Shown here one piece after another: positions 1 through 11,214 of a stretch of DNA of 64,000 nt. The position numbers were made by a program, and so were the translations under genes. Source of the DNA: Paraphaeosphaeria minitans (taxonomy: Eukaryota > Ascomycota > Dothideomycetes > Pleosporales > Didymosphaeriaceae); the NCBI GenBank assembly GCA_015832175.1, contig WJXW01000013.1, forward strand, positions 1 to 64,000, given 5' to 3'. The notes under the pieces were generated by a model that was not told the DNA's origin, ran no database searches, and was given only the letters and a program-made list of their open reading frames with translations. Every line of letters starts with the position of its first letter. Position 1 is the stretch's first letter.

Positions 1-108
1 ACCCTAACCCTAACCCTAACCCTAACCCTAACCCTAACCCTAACCCTAACCCTAACCCTAACCCTAACCCTAACCCTAACCCTAACCCTAACCCTAACCC
101 TAACCCTA
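1..108. repeat. Telomere, (ACCCTA)18
   Basis: Eighteen perfect tandem copies of the C-rich telomere hexamer (TTAGGG on the other strand), ending at 108 where the sequence changes to CGCACCAGCGG. The C-rich strand reads 5' to 3' into the chromosome, so base 1 is the physical chromosome end or close to it. Confidence 0.99.
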
Positions 109-1680
109 CGCACCAGCGGTTCTTCCCATCCCGACGGGCCCACCCACCCCACCTCTCCCTTGCACTCACGAACGGGTTTCCTATCCTACCTCTCCTATAC
201 ACTTATAAACGGGTTTCCTATTCTACCTCAAGATTTTTCCCTACTTTAACTCCCTTTAACTTATATTAGTATACTCCTTATCTAGTTATAATATTATATC
301 TCTTTTCTAAAAAAGTCCTAACTTTTCTCTACTATATAAAGTTTTATAATAAGAAGCTTATTCTTCTCTCCTTACTAAGTTTGTTTTATAGTATAACTAA
401 TAACTTTAAACAACATTTAATAAGTCCATCCTATATTACTCTACATAACTTTATTTTACTTTATATAGCTTTATACCACTTTATATAACATTTAATAACT
501 TCACCTTACATCCCTTTATAGAAAGTTATGTTACTTTATATCACTTTATACAACTTAACACTACTTTATAAACCTTTATAAAATATTTAATAACTGTACC
601 TTATACTATTTTATAGAAAGTTATATAGTATTATATAGCTTTATATTACTTTATTACAATTTATATCACTTTATATAACTTTATTAAATATCTAATAACT
701 TTACCATATATCACTTTATATAGCTTTATAGTAATTTATATCACTTTATATAACTTAATACAACCTTATATAACTTTACTTTATATTACTTTATATACCT
801 TTATATTACTTTATAATAATTTATATCCCTTTATATAACTTAATACAACCTTATATAACTTTATAAAATATTTAATAACTTTACTACATATTACTTTATA
901 TAGCTTTATGTCCCTTTATAATAATTTATATCCTTTTATATAGCTTAACACGACCTTATATACCTGTATAGAATAGTTAATAACTTTACCTTATATTACT
1001 TTTTAAAAAGTTATATTACTTTATATTTTCTATAACTTTAGAAATATATATTTTCCCTTTAATAAAAAATAACCCTTTAGTTTTTTTTTCTTAATTTTAT
1101 AATAACTAGAAATTATTTATTATCTACTACATAGTTTAGTAATTTAGTTTTATTATTTATAAGTCCTACTTCTACTTATAAATACTACTACTTTAATAAT
1201 TTCTTTTATATTCTCTTTTTAATAGAAATATAAATTATTAATATAAAATTAAATTTAGTTTCACTCTAGTAGTTATATAATACTATTAGTATAAACTATT
1301 TAAAGTAAAACTTATGATTACTAAATAAGTAAAAATTATTATAAGTATATAAAAAAGTATACTACTATTTAATAACTAGTGGTAAAGTTTATAAAAAAGT
1401 AGAAATATAGTTTAATTATAATTTTATTAAATTCTAATAAGTTATAAGATAGTATCAATACTAGTACTTAGGTTTTTAGAAATTTACTTATTTTATACAA
1501 TTCCTAAACTCTTCTAGAAGACTCTAGTTTCTATTTTTTCTATAATTTCTAAAACTTACATCCTATTATACTAATATATAGTAAAGTAAAATAAAATCTA
1601 TAATAGATAGGCTAACTCTACTATAATATGTACAAAGTGAGATTTTTTAAAAAATAGAAGTAAAGTACTATATTCTAGGC
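109..1680. repeat. Telomere-adjacent spacer, TTTATA-rich, non-coding
   Basis: The first ~130 bases after the telomere are GC-balanced and include two copies of ACGGGTTTCCTAT (171 and 207). From ~240 the sequence is very AT-rich. Between ~430 and ~1030 it is a degenerate array of short units such as ACTTTATATAGCTTTATA alternating with TATCACTTTATATAAC. No credible gene is seen. The stretch from ~207 to 1680 recurs almost unchanged at 9707-11214. Many CpA dinucleotides survive in both copies, so its AT-richness seems intrinsic rather than made by RIP. Confidence 0.85.
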
Positions 1681-4600
1681 CTAATTCTTCTCTTTAAGTT
1701 TTATAATAACTCTTATAGCTACTACCATTGCATTACTAAGAAATTCGCCCCAGATACGTTCACAATGGCGCTGTCCAAGCCATACCTGGTACGCCTGGCA
1801 CGAAACCTCGCACTCGCCCTGGAACCCGCACTGCCGAATGATCTCAAGCCCATCCGCAATCCCCGTTGCTGCCCTGGCCACAGGAATCACAATGTTCGGC
1901 CACTGGCACGAGTTCGCGACGTCCTGCCCTGTCGCGCACCACTTCTGGCTCACCCAGCACCTTCGACAGCTGTGGCAGTTCCCAGCGTCGCGCACCCCTC
2001 GCCGGAACTCGTCCATGTCCCTCCCCATCATCATGGGCTGCGCCGTGCACAGCATCGTTCTGTGCTCTTGCCAGCCTGCCCGCCCCAGCACCCAGCATAT
2101 CGCACACCCGGCCCGCAGCTCGTCCATGCTTGCCTCCACCTCTTGCCACTCACTCGCCGCGAGCGACTGGGCCTGCTGCCACTCGATCCGGCCCTCACCG
2201 CATCGATCGCACCCAGCCGAGTCCATGTCACTGCACACTACCCGCTGCCCATCCATGTACTCGCTCATCTTCCCGCGCCGGCAGCCTTCGCTCTCGATGA
2301 ACATGCCCATCGCGCACACGTCCACCGACGCTCCACCCTCCCGGATTCGCCTCTCCACCTCACCTGGCTCGACGATGATGACCGAGTCCGCCACCTCGCC
2401 GCTACGCCCCGCACGCCCACTCTCCTGGCAGTAGTCGATCATGCTCCATGGCATGCCTACGTGCAAGACGAACACGATGCTGGGAAAGTTAACCCCAGTA
2501 CCGAGCGCTGATGTTGCCACGATGAGCCCGCCTTCGTCCAGCCAGCTGGCGAGGATCTCGGTTCGATCCAACTCGCCAGCGTGGTAGTGCTTGCAGCCCA
2601 GCGCCCCTGCCAGCATTTCGCATGCAGTCCTGCTGTGGCAGTAGATGACGCCTTTCTGGCCACCCCGCAGCTGTTCCTGCCGCCGTCGACACATGGCCAG
2701 TGCTGCCTCCATGGCCTTACCTCGCCCACACCACGACACGTAATACCGGATGTTGGGCCGCACCGTGCTGGCCCGGATGTAGGTGGCAGCTTGAATCAAC
2801 ATGCTTCTACCCAACACCCCCTCCAGCACGGGCGGTAGCGTCGCCGTCAGCAGTACGATCGGGCATGCAAGCACGCGCAGATTCCGCAGCTTCGCCAGCT
2901 TCGGCCGCCAATGGCTGGAGGTGATGATGAGATGGCACTCGTCAATCACCACCCGCTGCAGCTGCTTCTTATCCTTCAGCGAGCTGGCATACTTCAGGAA
3001 CCCCGCGCCGCCGGCGACATCAGCACCAACCAGCATGACGGAGGCCGGGTTCGTCTCGTGGTTAACCCATTCCACGCAGTCGATACCGCGCGCGCGGATA
3101 CGCGTTGCCAGGTCCTCGATCAGCGCGCGGAACGGCACCACAACCACGGTCACGCCAGCATGGTCGAGGCAGGCCGGCACCATGAACAGCAGACTCTTGC
3201 CTCCACCTGTGGGGAGCACGACCACCAGCGGTGTCTGACCGTTCACCATAGCGAACATGGCCTGTTCCTGCTCGTCCGACTTGAACGATGCAGTAGCCTG
3301 GCCAAGTGCCTGCTGCATCGCTCTAGACATCGCACTCGCAGTGACACCCCCTGGTTTGGTTTTCTTCTGCGGCACGACCACGGCGAGATCATCTCTCCCT
3401 TTGTCTTGACCGTCTCCTTCTTCTTCCCATCGCCGCTTCCTGGCTGCACTGGGTCGTACCTCGTGCCCATCCACACCTAGAAACTCGTGCCAGCGCCGAC
3501 TGAGCGGCCGGAAGGTCTCGATCGAACGCATGCTGAGATGCTTCACAATATCGATGGGCACGCTGTAGTTGGCCAGGCCGATCTTGGTCGTCCGCGCGCT
3601 CTGCAGCTCCAACGGGCTCTCACCGTCCTCGTCGACCTCGGGCTCTTCAATCTCACCCACCTCGTCTTGGTAACCCCGCCCAAACACATCCCCAACCACC
3701 TCCCGCCCAATCCCCACCGCCGTGTGTCGGTAGTCGAGCGTGTTCAGCGCCACCCCCAGGTGCTTGCCCGTCTCGCGCTTCAGCACCCGCGTCAGGTGAT
3801 CCGTGTGCCACGGACCCTGCTCGTTGGCCCACAGGTAGTCGGTGAAGCTGCCGCCCAGCACCTCCACGGTCAGGTACTCTTCGAACGGCTGCACGTACGC
3901 CAGGTACACAACGAGCACCTGCGAGAGCCGCGAGGGCAGGAACCTTGGGATGACCTTGGGCTTGTCGAACTGCGACTGCGACTTGTAGTAACGGACCACC
4001 GTCATGATCTGTCCGTCCATCACGAAGAGGTTGCGGTCCTGCAGTGCTCCGTTGCGGAACCGCATCGACGTGATCTCGGTGCCCCGACCTGGCATTCCCT
4101 CGTCAATGTGGAGATTGGCAAGCTCCAGCTCCTTGAAGCGCTTGACACTGCGCAGGTACAGCTTCACGCGTGCAACGTTCCAAGTCCCATCTCCGGAGCG
4201 GAGCTTCCGACCCTGCTCGTCCTGCATCATCCGTTCGAGCATCCATCGCAAGCCATTCTCCAGGCCGTTGTTCCCGTGCGTGACAAAGGACATGCCGCGT
4301 CGTGTGCACGCGACATCGTCCTGAATCAGGTCGAGCCGGATCGGGAAACGCTGACCGGGACTGCGGACCCAGAGCAGCTCACCCCAGAGCAGGTCCTCCA
4401 GCTCGGTCAACAGTTCTTGGGCCATCAGCTGGAAATGGTGTATAACGATGGGTCTACCGTTGAGGTAGAAGATCTTCTTATCCTCTGACCAGAAGGCGTT
4501 GCCCGCGTTGCCGGTATTCATGCCGATGAACTTGCCATAGGCCAGCAGACTAAGCAGCTGGCTCGTCGGGCTGAAGGACCCGTCCGCTAGGAAGCGCTTT

Positions 4601-6102
4601 CTCAGGTCAAGATAGTGGTCACGTTCCACCAAGCCCTGCTGTTCCCGTTGCGCGGGCGGAAGTAGGTGTTCGACACTGATCACCCGAACGCAGTACACCA
4701 TCCCAGCCACTAGATACGAATAGTTCTTCGCGGTGCGCAGTCGACGTGTCTCTGAATCGAACCCAAGCACAGCAGCAAAGTGAACGAGCCCGCTCTCAAA
4801 CGGACTGCGGATGTAGGTCGTCATGATGAACGTACTAAGCATCCGGCGCACTAGGACGATGTGGCCGGCTTCGTCGTTGCTGTCCAGGGCCTCCCAGAGC
4901 ATGGTGGCCAGCAGCTTTTGGTCCTCTTTCCATGGGAACATCTCCCGCGCGTCCTTCATGGGATCAACTTTGACTCGGCGACCTGTGTGGGCCTCGGGCG
5001 GGCTCTCATCACTGCAGTCGCTGCTGCTGCCGTCGCCGTCGCTGCTGTCGTCGGTGCTGCTGCCCTCGCTACTCTCCGTGTCCTCGCTCTCCTTGTCCGC
5101 TTCTTCGGCGGCGACGATACGTAGGACATAGCACACGAACATCACAATGTACCCAGCATAGCGCGCCTGGCTCTCTGGGTTCTGCAGTCGGGCTATCGGC
5201 TGCTGGTGGATCTCGTTGGCCTGCGCACTCTTCACCCATCGTCGGGTCTCACGTGGTAGCGAGGACAGCCCTCGGACGCTCTGCTCCACCAGCTGCTCCA
5301 CAGCCCGCGCGGCCTTCTGCAGCTTGGGCTCGTCCCGGCGCGGCAGCCGGATCGCGTGGGCAAGGTGCACGCAGTTGCGGTTCGCAAAGTGCTCTGGCCA
5401 CTCTGTAAACTTCCACCAGCCTGTCTTGTCTGTCTTTGCGACTTCTGCATCCATCACCTGCTCTTGCCGCTTCCTCTCCTCCTGCGTTCGCGCGTACTCT
5501 GCCAGAATGTCTTCCACCTCTTCTTTATGCGCCCTAGCGTCTGCTCCGCTGTCCGCTACATCGGGGACGCAAACTACAAAGTACCGCTGCCGTCCTGAAG
5601 CGGGGAAGAAAGACTGCATCTTTACCTTCTGGTAGAGCGCATCTGATCCCGTCTTGAACGCTAACCCATGACTGTTGCAGTGTAGTCGTATCTGGCCCTT
5701 GTTTCGCGTAAGATAGCTGCATGCTGGCTGCTTGCATTGGAAGCCGTCCAACGGCGCTCCTAGGACCTGGATTGGCGGTCCGCCAGCGTCTGGTAGCGTA
5801 ACGCTGCCCAGCCCTTGTCTTCTCAAAAGAGCGCAGCTTTCAATGAATTTCCTCCGTTCGTTAACTGGTACACTATGCTTTTGACGGAGATGTACATCGA
5901 GATTTTCTATGCCGGCTTTGTGCTCGCTGCAGCAAAGCACGCCGTACTCCTTAACAAAATGAATATACTTTTGTATATTAGCTTGCGCTAAGTTTTCTCC
6001 TGCTAGTTGCTGTTGCTGCTGAGAGTTCTGTTGATGTGGTGATGTTAGTACTCTGTTAGCTGGGCTTGACGCGGAAGCTCGAGCGTCCCAGCAGAACTCC
6101 AT
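1681..6102 (-). CDS. Telomere-linked RecQ-like helicase (TLH), intact
   Basis: Uninterrupted 1473-aa frame running towards the telomere. The ATG is preceded by an in-frame TAA (codons TAA TTC GCG ATG), which fixes the start. The N-terminus has a Q-rich stretch (24-32), a CC..H..H segment (57-76) recalling the DUF3505-type domain, and a C2H2 finger (C123, C128, H141, H145). An acidic Ser/Asp/Glu tract spans ~330-368. Residues ~670-850 resemble a tyrosine recombinase (R673, RH at 792-793, candidate Tyr846). The helicase core follows: PTGGGKS 964-970, DECH 1054-1057, LTATLPP, and QESGRAGRSG 1226-1235. Next is a RecQ-type zinc site (C1274, C1290, C1298, C1301) and a Cys-rich tail. The family is subtelomeric in fungi and thought to unwind DNA at chromosome ends. 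Codon use is GC-rich with CpA intact, so it is not RIP-damaged. The last ~20 codons enter the AT-rich spacer. Confidence 0.95.
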   Translation of the reverse strand: MEFCWDARASASSPANRVLTSPHQQNSQQQQQLAGENLAQANIQKYIHFVKEYGVLCCSEHKAGIENLDVHLRQKHSVPVNERRKFIESCALLRRQGLGSVTLPDAGGPPIQVLGAPLDGFQCKQPACSYLTRNKGQIRLHCNSHGLAFKTGSDALYQKVKMQSFFPASGRQRYFVVCVPDVADSGADARAHKEEVEDILAEYARTQEERKRQEQVMDAEVAKTDKTGWWKFTEWPEHFANRNCVHLAHAIRLPRRDEPKLQKAARAVEQLVEQSVRGLSSLPRETRRWVKSAQANEIHQQPIARLQNPESQARYAGYIVMFVCYVLRIVAAEEADKESEDTESSEGSSTDDSSDGDGSSSDCSDESPPEAHTGRRVKVDPMKDAREMFPWKEDQKLLATMLWEALDSNDEAGHIVLVRRMLSTFIMTTYIRSPFESGLVHFAAVLGFDSETRRLRTAKNYSYLVAGMVYCVRVISVEHLLPPAQREQQGLVERDHYLDLRKRFLADGSFSPTSQLLSLLAYGKFIGMNTGNAGNAFWSEDKKIFYLNGRPIVIHHFQLMAQELLTELEDLLWGELLWVRSPGQRFPIRLDLIQDDVACTRRGMSFVTHGNNGLENGLRWMLERMMQDEQGRKLRSGDGTWNVARVKLYLRSVKRFKELELANLHIDEGMPGRGTEITSMRFRNGALQDRNLFVMDGQIMTVVRYYKSQSQFDKPKVIPRFLPSRLSQVLVVYLAYVQPFEEYLTVEVLGGSFTDYLWANEQGPWHTDHLTRVLKRETGKHLGVALNTLDYRHTAVGIGREVVGDVFGRGYQDEVGEIEEPEVDEDGESPLELQSARTTKIGLANYSVPIDIVKHLSMRSIETFRPLSRRWHEFLGVDGHEVRPSAARKRRWEEEGDGQDKGRDDLAVVVPQKKTKPGGVTASAMSRAMQQALGQATASFKSDEQEQAMFAMVNGQTPLVVVLPTGGGKSLLFMVPACLDHAGVTVVVVPFRALIEDLATRIRARGIDCVEWVNHETNPASVMLVGADVAGGAGFLKYASSLKDKKQLQRVVIDECHLIITSSHWRPKLAKLRNLRVLACPIVLLTATLPPVLEGVLGRSMLIQAATYIRASTVRPNIRYYVSWCGRGKAMEAALAMCRRRQEQLRGGQKGVIYCHSRTACEMLAGALGCKHYHAGELDRTEILASWLDEGGLIVATSALGTGVNFPSIVFVLHVGMPWSMIDYCQESGRAGRSGEVADSVIIVEPGEVERRIREGGASVDVCAMGMFIESEGCRRGKMSEYMDGQRVVCSDMDSAGCDRCGEGRIEWQQAQSLAASEWQEVEASMDELRAGCAICWVLGRAGWQEHRTMLCTAQPMMMGRDMDEFRRGVRDAGNCHSCRRCWVSQKWCATGQDVANSCQWPNIVIPVARAATGIADGLEIIRQCGFQGECEVSCQAYQVWLGQRHCERIWGEFLSNAMVVAIRVIIKLKEKN

Positions 6103-6365
6103 CGCGAATTAGTAGTAAAAAGTAATGGCTAAACCCTGCGCCACCACCATCCTATTTTGTGAATAAGAGATGGTAGATTAGTATAAGAGGTTACGTTGAG
6201 ATGAATTAGAATGAGAAAGAAATAGAAATAGCTGGGGAATAGGATTGTTTCTGCCCCTAGTCTAACGCGTTTCTGGTATCAAATCCTACCTAATTCGTTA
6301 ACTCTAACCCTAACGCTAAGCCAATCTTAGCGCGTCTGTGACCACCGACGCCTCTTCCTCTTGGG
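6103..6365 (-). promoter_or_regulatory. 5' flank of the intact TLH, presumed promoter
   Basis: This 263-base segment upstream of the TLH start is retained next to both other TLH copies (9441-9706 and 15640-15904), so it belongs to the repeated unit. It ends with GCCTCTTCCTCTTGG, the proximal boundary shared by all three units. No core promoter motif stands out. The promoter role is inferred from position only. Confidence 0.45.
6304..6319. repeat. Interstitial telomere-like motif, unit 1
   Basis: CTAACCCTAACGCTAA is about two and a half telomere hexamers with one change (CCC to CGC). It lies ~200 bases upstream of the TLH start and recurs at the same place in units 2 and 3. Confidence 0.7.
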
Positions 6366-9300
6366 TAGTATAATAGAGGCTGGGTTCGTCTTGTGGTTAA
6401 CCTATTCCACGCAGTTAATACTGCGCACGTAGATACGTGTTGCCAGGTCCTTAATTAGCGCGCGGAACAGCACTATAACTATAGTTACGCCAGCATAGTT
6501 AAGGCAGGCTGGCACTATAAACAGTAGACTCTTGCCTCCACCTATAGGGAGCACGACTACTAGCGGTGTTTAACTATTTACTATAGCGAACATAGCCTAT
6601 TCCTACTTATCTAACTTAAATAATGTAGTAGCCTAGCTAAGTGCCTACTATATCGCTCTAGACATCGCACTCGTAGTAACACCCCCTAGTTTAGTTTTCT
6701 TCTATAGCATAACTATAGTAAGATTATCTCTCCCTTTATCTTAACTATCTCCTTCTTCTTCCTATTACTGCTTTCTAGCTACACTAGGTTATACCTTATA
6801 CCTATCTATACCTAGAAACTTGTGCCAGCGCTAACTAAGCAGCTAGAAGGTCTTAATTAAACGTATACTAAGATACTTTATAATATTAATAGGCACGCTG
6901 TAGTTAGCTAGGCTAATTTTAGTTATTTACGCACTCTGCAGTTCTAATAGGCTCTTACTATTCTTGTTAACCTTAGGCTCTTTAATTTTACCTACTTTAT
7001 CTTAGTAACCCTACCTAAACATAGCCCTAACTACCTCCTGCCTAATCCCTACTACTGTGTGTTAGTAGTTAAGCGTATTTAGCGCTACTTCTAGGTGCTT
7101 GCCTATCTCGCGCTTTAGCACCTACATTAGGTAATCTGTGTGCTACAGACCCTACTTATTGGCCTATAGGTAGTTAGTAAAGCTGCCGCCTAGCACCTTT
7201 ATAGTTAGGTACTCTTTAAACAGCTGCACGTACGCTAGGTACATAATAAGTACCTATAAGAGCTGTAAGGGCAGGAACCTTAGGATAACCTTAGGCTTAT
7301 TAAACTATAACTGCGACTTATAGTAACAGACTACTATTATAATCTATTTATCTATTATAAAGAGGTTACAGTTCTGTAGTGCTCTATTATAGAACTATAT
7401 TAATATAATCTTAGTGTTCTAACCTAGTATTCCCTTATTAATATGGAGATTAGTAAGCTCTAGCTCCTTAAAGCGCTTAACACTGCGTAGGTATAGCTTT
7501 ACGTATATAACGTTCTAAGTTCTATCTCTAGAGCGGAGCTTCTAACCCTACTTGTCTTATATTATCTATTTAAGTATCTATTGTAAGCCATTCTCTAGGC
7601 TGTTATTCCTATACGTAATAAAGGACATACTACATTATGTGTACGCGACATCGTCCTGAATTAGGTTAAGCTAGATTAGGAAACGCTAACTAGGACTATA
7701 GACCTAGAGTAGCTTACCCTAGAGTAGGTCCTCTAGCTTAGTTAATAGTTCTTAGGCTATTAGCTAGAAATAGTGTATAATAATAGGTCTACTATTAAGG
7801 TAGAAGATCTTCTTATTCTCTAACTAGAAGGTGTTGCCTATGTTACTGGTATTTATGCTAATAAACTTACTATAGGCTAGTAGACTAAATAGCTGGCTTA
7901 TTAGGCTAAAGGACCTATCCGCTAGGAAGCGCTTTCTTAGGTTAAGATAGTAGTTACGTTCTACTAAGCCCTGCTATTCCTATTGCGTAGGTAGAAGTAG
8001 GTGTTTAACACTAATTACCTAAACGCAGTACACCATCCTAGCTACTAAATATAAATAGTTCTTTATAGTGCGCAGTTAACGTGTCTCTAAATTAAACCTA
8101 AGTATAGTAGTAAAGTAAATAAGCCTACTCTTAAACAGACTGTAGATATAGGTTATTATAATAAACGTACTAAGCATCTAGCACACTAGGATAATGTGGC
8201 CAGCTTTGTTATTACTGTCTAGGGCCTCCTAGAGCATAGTGGCTAGTAGCTTTTAGTCCTTTTTCTATAGGAACATCTCCCACGCGTCCTTTATAGGATT
8301 AACTTTAACTTAGCAACCTATATAGGCCTTAGGTGGGCTTTTATTACTATAGTTACTACTGCTGCTGCTATTACTGTCGCTGCTATTATTAGTGCTGCTG
8401 CCTTTACTACTTTTTATATCCTTACTCTCCTTGTCTGCTTCTTTGGCAGCGATAATACGTAGGATATAGTATATAAATATTATAATATATTTAGTATAGC
8501 GCGCCTAGCTCTCTAGGTTCTATAGTTAGGCTATTAGCTGCTAGTAAATCTCGTTAGCCTACGCACTCTTTACCTATTATTAGGTCTTATATAGTAGCGA
8601 GGACAGCCCTTAGACGCTCTACTCTACTAGCTGCTCTATAGCCTACACGGCCTTCTATAGCTTAGGCTTATTCTAGCGTAGCAGCTAGATTGCGTGGGTA
8701 AGGTGTATGCAGTTGTGGTTTATAAAGTGCTCTAGCCACTCTATAAACTTCTACTAGCCTGTCTTATCTATCTTTGCAATTTCTATATCTATTACCTACT
8801 CTTACTACTTCCTCTCCTCCTACGTTTACGTATACTCTGCTAGAATGTCTTCTACCTCTTTTTTATATGCCCTAGCGTCTGCTCCGCTATCCACTATATT
8901 AGGGACGTAAACTATAAAGTACCGCTGCTGTCCTAAAGTGGGGAAGAAAGACTATATCTTTACCTTCTAATAGAGCGCATCTAATCCCGTCTTAAACACT
9001 AACCTATAACTATTATAGTGTAGTTGTATCTAGCCCTTATTTCGCGTAAAATAGCTATATACTGGCTGCTTATATTAGAAGCTGTCTAATAGCGCTCCTA
9101 GGACCTAGATTAGTAGTCTACTAGCGTCTAGTAGTATAACACTATCTAGCCCTTATCTTCTTAAAAGAGCGCAGCTTTTAATAAATTTCCTCTATTTGTT
9201 AACTAGTACACTATGCTTTTAATAGAAATATATATTAAGATTTTCTATACTAGCTTTGTGCTTACTATAGTAAAGCACGCTGTACTCCTTAATAAAATAA

Positions 9301-9440
9301 ATATACTTTTGTATATTAGCTTGCGCTAAGTTTTCTCCTGCTAGTTACTATTACTACTAAGAGTTCTATTAATGTAGTAATATTAGTACTCTATTAGCTG
9401 GGCTTAACGCGGAAGCTTAAGCGTCCTAGTAGAACTCTAT
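6366..9440 (-). pseudogene. RIP-mutated, truncated TLH copy 2
   Basis: Aligns along its whole length with 3033-6102 of the intact TLH, in the same orientation. Differences are almost all C to T at former CpA, or G to A at former TpG. The equivalent of the start codon has become ATA (CAT to TAT at 9438-9440), and in-frame TAA/TAG codons are dense. The part encoding the helicase core downstream of motif Ia is missing: the copy begins abruptly at 6366, fused to the end of unit 1. It has no coding capacity. It is one of three copies in a head-to-tail array. Confidence 0.93.
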
Positions 9441-9706
9441 TGCGAATTAGTAGTAAAAAGTAATAGCTAAACCCTGCGCCACTACTATTCTATTTTGTGA
9501 ATAAGAGATGGTAGACTAGTATAAGAGGTTACGTTAAGATAAATTAGAATAAGAAAGAAATAGAAATAGCTAGGGAATAGGATTATTTCTACCCCTAGTC
9601 TAACGCGTTTCTGGTATTAAATCCTACCTAATTTGTTAACTCTAACCCTAACGCTAAGCTAATCTTAGCGCGTCTGTGACCACTAACGCCTCTTCCTCTT
9701 GGATAG
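9441..9706. repeat. TLH 5' flank, unit 2
   Basis: RIP-altered copy of 6103-6365. It includes the telomere-like motif CTAACCCTAACGCTAA at 9642-9657 and the terminal CCTCTTCCTCTTGG. It joins directly to the spacer of unit 3. Confidence 0.85.
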
Positions 9707-11214
9707 GTTTCCTATTCTACCTAAAGATTTTTCCCTACTTTAACTCCTTTTAACTTATATTAGTATACTTCTTATCTACTTATAATATTATATTTCTTCT
9801 CTAATAAAGCCCTAACTTTTCTCTACTATATAAAGTTTTATAATAAGAAGCTTATTCTTCTCTCCTTACTAAGTTTGTTTTATAGTATAACTAATAACTT
9901 TAAACAACATTTAATAAGTCCATCCTATATTACTCTACATAACTTTATTTTACTTTATATAGCTTTATACCACTTTATATAACATTTAATAACTTCACCT
10001 TACATCCCTTTATAGAAAGTTATGTTACTTTATATCACTTTATACAACTTAACACTACTTTATAAACCTTTATAAAATATTTAATAACTGTACCTTATAC
10101 TATTTTATAGAAAGTTATATAATATTATATAGCTTTATATTACTTTATTACAATTTATATCACTTTATATAACTTTATTAAATATCTAATAACTTTACCA
10201 TATATCACTTTATATAGCTTTATATCACTTTATATAGCTTTATATCACTTTATATAGCTTTATAGTAATTTATGTCACTTTATATAACTTAATACAACCT
10301 TATATAACTTTACTTTATATTACTTTATATAGCTTTATATTACTTTATAATAATTTATATCCCTTTATATAACTTAATACAACCTTATATAACTTTATAA
10401 AATATTTAATAACTTTACTATATATTACTTTATATAGCTTTATATTCCTTTATAATAATTTATATTCTTTTATATAACTTAATATAACCTTATACAACTG
10501 TATAGAATAGTTAATAACTTTACCTTATATTACTTTTTAAAAAGTTATATTACTTTATATTTTCTATAACTTTAGAAATATATATTTTCCCTTTAATAAA
10601 AAATAACCCTTTAGTTTTTTTTTCTTAATTTTATAATAACTAGAAATTATTTAACCCCTACTACATAGTTTAGTAATTTAGTTTTATTATTTATAAGTCC
10701 TACTTCTACTTATAAATACTACTACTTTAATAATTTCTTTTATATTCTCTTTTTAATAGAAATATAAATTATTAATATAAAATTAAATTTAGTTTCACTC
10801 TAGTAGTTATATAATACTATTAGTATAAACTATTTAAAGTAAAACTTATAATTACTAAATAAGTAAAAATTATTATAAGTATATAAAAAAGTATACTACT
10901 ATTTAATAACTAGTGGTAAAGTTTATAAAAAAGTAGAAATATAGTTTAATTATAATTTTATTAAATTCTAATAAGTTATAAGATAGTATTAATACTAGTA
11001 CTTAGGTTTTTAGAAATTTACTTATTTTATACAATTCCTAAACTCTTCTAGAAGACTCTAGTTTCTATTTTTTCTATAATTTCTAAAACTTACATCCTAT
11101 TATACTAATATATAGTAAAGTAAAATAAAATCTATAATAGATAGGCTAACTCTGCTATAATATATACAAAGTGAGATTTTTTAAAAAATAGAAGTAAAGT
11201 ACTATATTCTAGGC
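9707..11214. repeat. Subtelomeric TTTATA spacer, second copy
   Basis: Near-identical to ~207-1680, including the TTTATA array (here ~9930-10540) with a few extra units around 10205-10260. No gene. CpA sites seen in the telomere-adjacent copy are largely kept here, although the TLH copy that follows is saturated with RIP changes. It lacks the telomere and the first ~206 bases of unit 1. Confidence 0.88.

Noticed and set aside
1765..5737. Numerous long plus- and minus-strand frames inside the TLH gene (up to 333 codons)
   Set aside because: GC-rich shadows of the 1473-codon TLH frame. They carry no domains, and the helicase motifs all lie in the minus-strand frame 1681-6102.
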